In this document: positions 6,007-9,263 of the stretch, piece by piece | How the letters are laid out: the number at the start of each line of letters is the position of its first letter | Numbering within the stretch: position 1 is the first letter of the stretch | DNA from: Legionella genomosp. 1 | GTDB taxonomy: Bacteria > Pseudomonadota > Gammaproteobacteria > Legionellales > Legionellaceae | DNA length: 9,263 bases | Direction: 5' to 3' | NCBI GenBank assembly: GCA_945901145.1 | Contig: CAMDJY010000045.1 | Location: 1-9,263, forward strand | Made by a program: the position numbers and the translations under genes | Notes under the pieces: generated by a model | Told to the model about the DNA's origin: nothing | The model's database searches: none | Seen by the model: only the letters and a program-made list of their open reading frames with translations

Positions 6007-7341
6007 ATGCAAAAATCACGCGTTCTGGTTGTAGGTTTGGGGAAAACAGGTCTTTCTATTGCCCGTCATTTGTCTCGTGAGAAGACGCCATTTATTCTGT
6101 TTGATACGCGCAAAGCCCCTGCTGGATTAGCCGAATTGCAAACGCTTTTTCCTGACACGGTTGTTTATTTAGAGCATTTTCCGGCTGAAGAATTGCAGCA
6201 TGTATCTCTGGTGATTACCAGTCCCGGCGTGCCTTTAGAGACAGAGGTTTTGCAAAAAGCGCGTGAATTTAACATTCCAATCATTGGCGATATTGAATGT
6301 TTTGCACGCGTTGTGCGTGCGCCGGTGATTGCAATCACTGGGACCAATGGTAAATCGACGGTGACAACATTAGTCGGTGAGATGGCAAAAGCCGCGGGGT
6401 TTAGCGTTGCTGTGGCCGGCAATATTGGCACACCAGTCTTAGATCGTTTAGATGATGGGATTGCTTATGACCTTTGGGTTTTAGAGCTCTCTAGTTTTCA
6501 ATTAGATCTGATTGAAAGTTTAACACCAATTGCGGCGACGATTTTAAATGTTACCCCAGATCATCTAGATCGACACCATACCATGGCGGCGTATTGTGCA
6601 GCAAAACAACGGGTTTATTTGCATGCGCAAATCTCTGTGTATAATCGTGATGATCAACAAACTGTTCCAAAGCAAATCACAGGACATAGTTATGGGCTAG
6701 ACGCACCTCCTAGCGCTCTGGATTGGGGCCTTTGTCAAAATAATCAGGGACACTATTACCTTTGTCAAGGAGAGGACTTGGTGTTTCCGGTTGCGTCTTT
6801 GTTATTAAAAGGCCGTCATAATTGGCTCAATGCATTAGCTGCCTGTGCATTGGCTGCTTGTGCAAATATTCCCGTGACTGCCATGACCGCAGTACTTGCA
6901 ACGTTCACAGGATTGCCGCATCGCTGCCAATGGGTGCGTGCACTAGAAGATGTCGTCTGGATTAATGATTCTAAAGGGACTAATGTTGGCGCAACACTGT
7001 CCGCTATTTTAGGCATAGGCCGCTCTATTGAGGGCAAGATTGTGCTGATTGCAGGTGGACAAGGCAAAGGTGCAGATTTTACAGCGTTACAAGATGTGGT
7101 TCAGACTTTTGTGCGGTCTGTGATTTTAATCGGAGAAGATGCAGATAAACTTGACGTCGCTTTACACCAATCTACGAAGATTCAGCATGCAGATTCTCTG
7201 GAGGCTGCTGTTCGTTTAGCACGTGCTGTTGCAGAGCCGGGCGATGTGGTGTTGCTGTCTCCTGCTTGTGCAAGTTTTGACATGTTCCGAGACTTTAATC
7301 ATCGGGGCGAAGCATTTACTCAGGCTGTGGTGACTTTGTGA
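6007..7341 (+). CDS. murD: UDP-MurNAc-L-alanine--D-glutamate ligase MurD
   Basis: Cytoplasmic ATP-dependent ligase that adds D-Glu to UDP-MurNAc-L-Ala, using the product of MurI encoded earlier in the same run. From the ATG at 6007 it is 444 residues, usual for the family. Domain 1 has the UMP-binding loop VVGLGKTGLS (8-17) and TSPGVPLE. The central domain has GTNGKST (112-118), GNIGTPVLD, LELSSFQLD and NVTPDHLDRH. RHNWLNALAA, GLPHRCQWV, DSKGTN (321-326), IAGGQGKGADF and SPACASFDMF (418-427) follow, covering the ATP and substrate sites through the C-terminal domain. All signature residues are intact. An in-frame extension starting inside mraY is rejected because of the strong ribosome binding site just before 6007. 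The TGA overlaps the ftsW start. Confidence 0.97.
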   Translation: MQKSRVLVVGLGKTGLSIARHLSREKTPFILFDTRKAPAGLAELQTLFPDTVVYLEHFPAEELQHVSLVITSPGVPLETEVLQKAREFNIPIIGDIECFARVVRAPVIAITGTNGKSTVTTLVGEMAKAAGFSVAVAGNIGTPVLDRLDDGIAYDLWVLELSSFQLDLIESLTPIAATILNVTPDHLDRHHTMAAYCAAKQRVYLHAQISVYNRDDQQTVPKQITGHSYGLDAPPSALDWGLCQNNQGHYYLCQGEDLVFPVASLLLKGRHNWLNALAACALAACANIPVTAMTAVLATFTGLPHRCQWVRALEDVVWINDSKGTNVGATLSAILGIGRSIEGKIVLIAGGQGKGADFTALQDVVQTFVRSVILIGEDADKLDVALHQSTKIQHADSLEAAVRLARAVAEPGDVVLLSPACASFDMFRDFNHRGEAFTQAVVTL

Positions 7342-8477
7342 GAAAGTATACTGGTCGGCATCAACCGATGGCTTTGTATGATAAATGGCTGATTGCTGCG
7401 GTAATTGGATTAATTTTGATTGGACTCATGATGGTGGCATCAAGTTCTATCATGATTTCTATGAAATATTATCATCAATCATTTCATTTTTTGATTCGGC
7501 AAAGCTGCTATCTTTTTTTAGGATTTTTAGCTGCGATCATTGTCATGCGCATTGATAGTAGCGTCTGGGAAAAACACAGTGTGGCCATGTTATTTATATG
7601 TTTATTCATGTTGGTTTTAGTTTTGATTCCAGGGATTGGTCGTGTCGTCAATGGCAGTCGTCGTTGGCTTGCGGTTGGGCCGATTGGGATTCAAGTGTCT
7701 GAGCTTGCAAAAATGACGATGATTTTTTATGTGTCTGGCTATCTGGTGCGCGAGCAAGCAAGAGGTTCAGAAGGGGTTATGGGATTTTTGAAGCCAATGA
7801 TGGTGTTGTCTGTCGTGGCGGTGTTACTGCTCTTAGAGCCTGATTTTGGTGCAACAGTTGTGATTACAGGCACGGTGATGGTGATGCTTTTTTTAACAGG
7901 CGTAAAATTGCGCTATTATATTGGATTAATGCTGATGGTGATTTTAGCCTTAATCAGTCTGGCTTTGGCTTCGCCGTATCGTGTGGCGCGGTTAACGGCA
8001 TTTTTAAATCCATGGGCAGATCAATTTAATAGTGGTTATCAATTGACGCAATCTTTAATTGCCTTTGGTCGTGGTGGTTGGTTTGGTCTGGGTCTTGGCG
8101 ATAGTGTCCAGAAGTTATTATATTTACCTGAAGCGCATACTGATTTTGTTTTTGCGGTGTTGGCTGAAGAATTAGGGTTATGCGGGATTTTATTAGTTTT
8201 ATTATTATACAGTGTTTTTGTATTTAGAGGCTTATTGATTGGTCTTCATGCGCAGGAACAATCACGATTTTTTGCGGCTTATACTGCCTATGGGTTGACT
8301 TTTTGGATAGGGTTGCAAGCGGCAATTAATATGGGGGTGAATGCAGGATTATTGCCGACGAAAGGGCTGACGCTGCCTTTATTAAGCTATGGTGGAGCAA
8401 GTCTTGTGGTAAATTGTATCGCAATTGCATTATTATTACGCATTGATCATGAGAATCGATGGCAAGCGTTTGGATGA
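7338..8477 (+). CDS. ftsW: SEDS-family septal peptidoglycan polymerase FtsW
   Basis: Inner-membrane glycosyltransferase of the divisome that polymerises lipid II together with the class B penicillin-binding protein FtsI. The 379 residues carry about ten hydrophobic segments. Diagnostic SEDS motifs are [21 protein letters not shown] (N105 onward), LEPDFGA (166-172), [36 protein letters not shown] with the conserved catalytic Asp at 269, and [11 protein letters not shown] (SYGG from 350). The position after murD favours FtsW over the paralogue RodA. The start taken is GTG at 7338, overlapping the murD stop by 4 bases, a common translational-coupling arrangement. An in-frame ATG at 7368, just before the first hydrophobic stretch, is an alternative that would remove ten residues. 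murC follows after 13 bases, where most relatives have murG. Confidence 0.95.
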   Translation: MRKYTGRHQPMALYDKWLIAAVIGLILIGLMMVASSSIMISMKYYHQSFHFLIRQSCYLFLGFLAAIIVMRIDSSVWEKHSVAMLFICLFMLVLVLIPGIGRVVNGSRRWLAVGPIGIQVSELAKMTMIFYVSGYLVREQARGSEGVMGFLKPMMVLSVVAVLLLLEPDFGATVVITGTVMVMLFLTGVKLRYYIGLMLMVILALISLALASPYRVARLTAFLNPWADQFNSGYQLTQSLIAFGRGGWFGLGLGDSVQKLLYLPEAHTDFVFAVLAEELGLCGILLVLLLYSVFVFRGLLIGLHAQEQSRFFAAYTAYGLTFWIGLQAAINMGVNAGLLPTKGLTLPLLSYGGASLVVNCIAIALLLRIDHENRWQAFG

Positions 8478-8478
8478 A

Positions 8479-8487
8479 GGGGGGGGG
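8479..8487 (+). repeat. G9 homopolymer over the murC ribosome binding site
   Basis: Nine consecutive Gs follow the ftsW stop codon after one base and end 3 bases before the murC ATG. Together with the preceding AA they form the only Shine-Dalgarno-like sequence (AAGGGG) for murC. Length change by slippage would alter the spacing to the start codon. It is the longest G run in the window. Confidence 0.7.
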
Positions 8488-8490
8488 CTC

Positions 8491-9263
8491 ATGAGCCAGA
8501 ATGATACATTTGTGCTACCGAGAATGGGACGCGTGCAACGGATTTATTTTATTGGCATTGGTGGTGCTGGCATGTGTGGCATTGCAGAAGTTTTACATCA
8601 AGAAGGCTACCAAATTTCAGGCTCAGATTTAAGTGAGAGCCGGACAGTTATTCATTTAAGATCTTTAGGTATCCAAGTCTACCAAGGACACGAAGCTTCT
8701 CAGGTGCAGGAAGCAGATGTGGTGGTGCGTTCTTCTGCTATTGATGACGATAATCCAGAAGTATTGGCGGCGAGAGCACGTAATATTCCTGTGATTCCGC
8801 GTGCGATGATGCTTGCAGAGCTGATGCGTTTTCGTCATGGCATAGCCATTTCTGGGACTCATGGTAAAACGACCACGACGAGTTTAGTGACGAGTTTATT
8901 AACAGCAGGAGGCTTAGATCCGACGTTTGTGATTGGTGGCAAATTAACCAGTTGTGGTGTAAATGCGCAACATGGTAATTCGCCTTATTTTGTTGCTGAA
9001 GCCGATGAAAGCGATGCCTCTTTTTTATTTTTAAAACCAATGATGGCGATTGTGACGAATATTGATGCCGATCATATGAGTACATACCAAGGAAGTTTTG
9101 AGCGATTACGTGCAACATTTGTTGAATTTTTACATCATTTGCCATTTTATGGTTTAGCTGTCGTGTGTATTGATGATGCTGAGGTGCGGCATATTTTATC
9201 AAAAATTCAGCGTCCCACGTTAACTTATGGTTTTGCTAAAGATGCTCAATATCGCGCGATAAA
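8491..9263 (+). CDS. murC: UDP-MurNAc--L-alanine ligase MurC (5' part, runs off the right edge)
   Basis: Cytoplasmic ATP-dependent ligase that adds the first amino acid, L-Ala, to UDP-MurNAc. The ATG at 8491 opens a frame that stays open for 257 codons to the window end; the family is usually about 460-490 residues, so slightly more than half is seen. Visible motifs are the N-terminal UMP-binding loop [16 protein letters not shown] (20-35), [15 protein letters not shown], the ATP-binding loop GTHGKTTTT (122-130), [10 protein letters not shown] (E170 onward) and [10 protein letters not shown] (190-199). The HGKTT and EADESD forms distinguish MurC from MurD, MurE and MurF. The C-terminal domain lies outside the window. 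It is probably co-transcribed with ftsW, with a G9 tract at its ribosome binding site. Confidence 0.96.
   Translation, partial: MSQNDTFVLPRMGRVQRIYFIGIGGAGMCGIAEVLHQEGYQISGSDLSESRTVIHLRSLGIQVYQGHEASQVQEADVVVRSSAIDDDNPEVLAARARNIPVIPRAMMLAELMRFRHGIAISGTHGKTTTTSLVTSLLTAGGLDPTFVIGGKLTSCGVNAQHGNSPYFVAEADESDASFLFLKPMMAIVTNIDADHMSTYQGSFERLRATFVEFLHHLPFYGLAVVCIDDAEVRHILSKIQRPTLTYGFAKDAQYRAI

Noticed and set aside
8665..9202. Minus-strand open frames opposite murC
   Set aside because: They are antisense to clearly conserved MurC motifs and have His/Ser/Gln-rich, low-complexity translations typical of shadow frames.

Overview
This window looks like the chromosome of a gammaproteobacterium with modest G+C. 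A host-associated or intracellular lineage such as the Legionellales (Legionella, Coxiella, Rickettsiella and relatives) is my best guess. That guess rests on Legionella/Coxiella-like versions of MurF, MraY, MurD, FtsW and MurC, a lysine-rich coiled-coil protein of effector-like build, and a toxin-antitoxin remnant and palindromic repeats in the AT-rich flank. No rRNA or other phylogenetic marker is present, so the assignment is inference.

Layout. Bases 1-783 are an accessory, decayed region. It holds the probable 3' end of an unrecognised gene, a truncated brnT-family toxin gene whose promoter still carries a palindrome, a perfect 20-bp inverted repeat, and a short palindromic repeat of the 'CGCAATGAC' kind. 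Bases 784-2625 encode a 613-residue protein of unknown function: a helical N-terminus, a proline-rich linker, long coiled coils and a separate C-terminal region. Its base composition changes part way along. Bases 2629-9263 are peptidoglycan and division genes, all on the + strand: murI, murF, mraY, murD, ftsW and the 5' part of murC, which runs off the right edge.

How the genes work together. MurI makes D-glutamate, MurC adds L-Ala to UDP-MurNAc, and MurD adds the D-Glu. MurF adds D-Ala-D-Ala to complete the pentapeptide. MraY moves the product onto undecaprenyl phosphate to give lipid I. FtsW is the SEDS polymerase that uses lipid II at the septum. Spacing is tight (3 nt, 64 nt, 36 nt, 14 nt, 4-nt overlap, 13 nt), consistent with an operon that may have an internal promoter before murF.

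The main oddities concern organisation. Compared with the usual dcw order (murE-murF-mraY-murD-ftsW-murG-murC), murE is not next to murF and murG is absent between ftsW and murC. At the ftsW/murC junction there is instead a G9 tract overlapping the murC ribosome binding site. Upstream of murF, the place of murE is taken by murI coupled to the unknown 613-residue protein.
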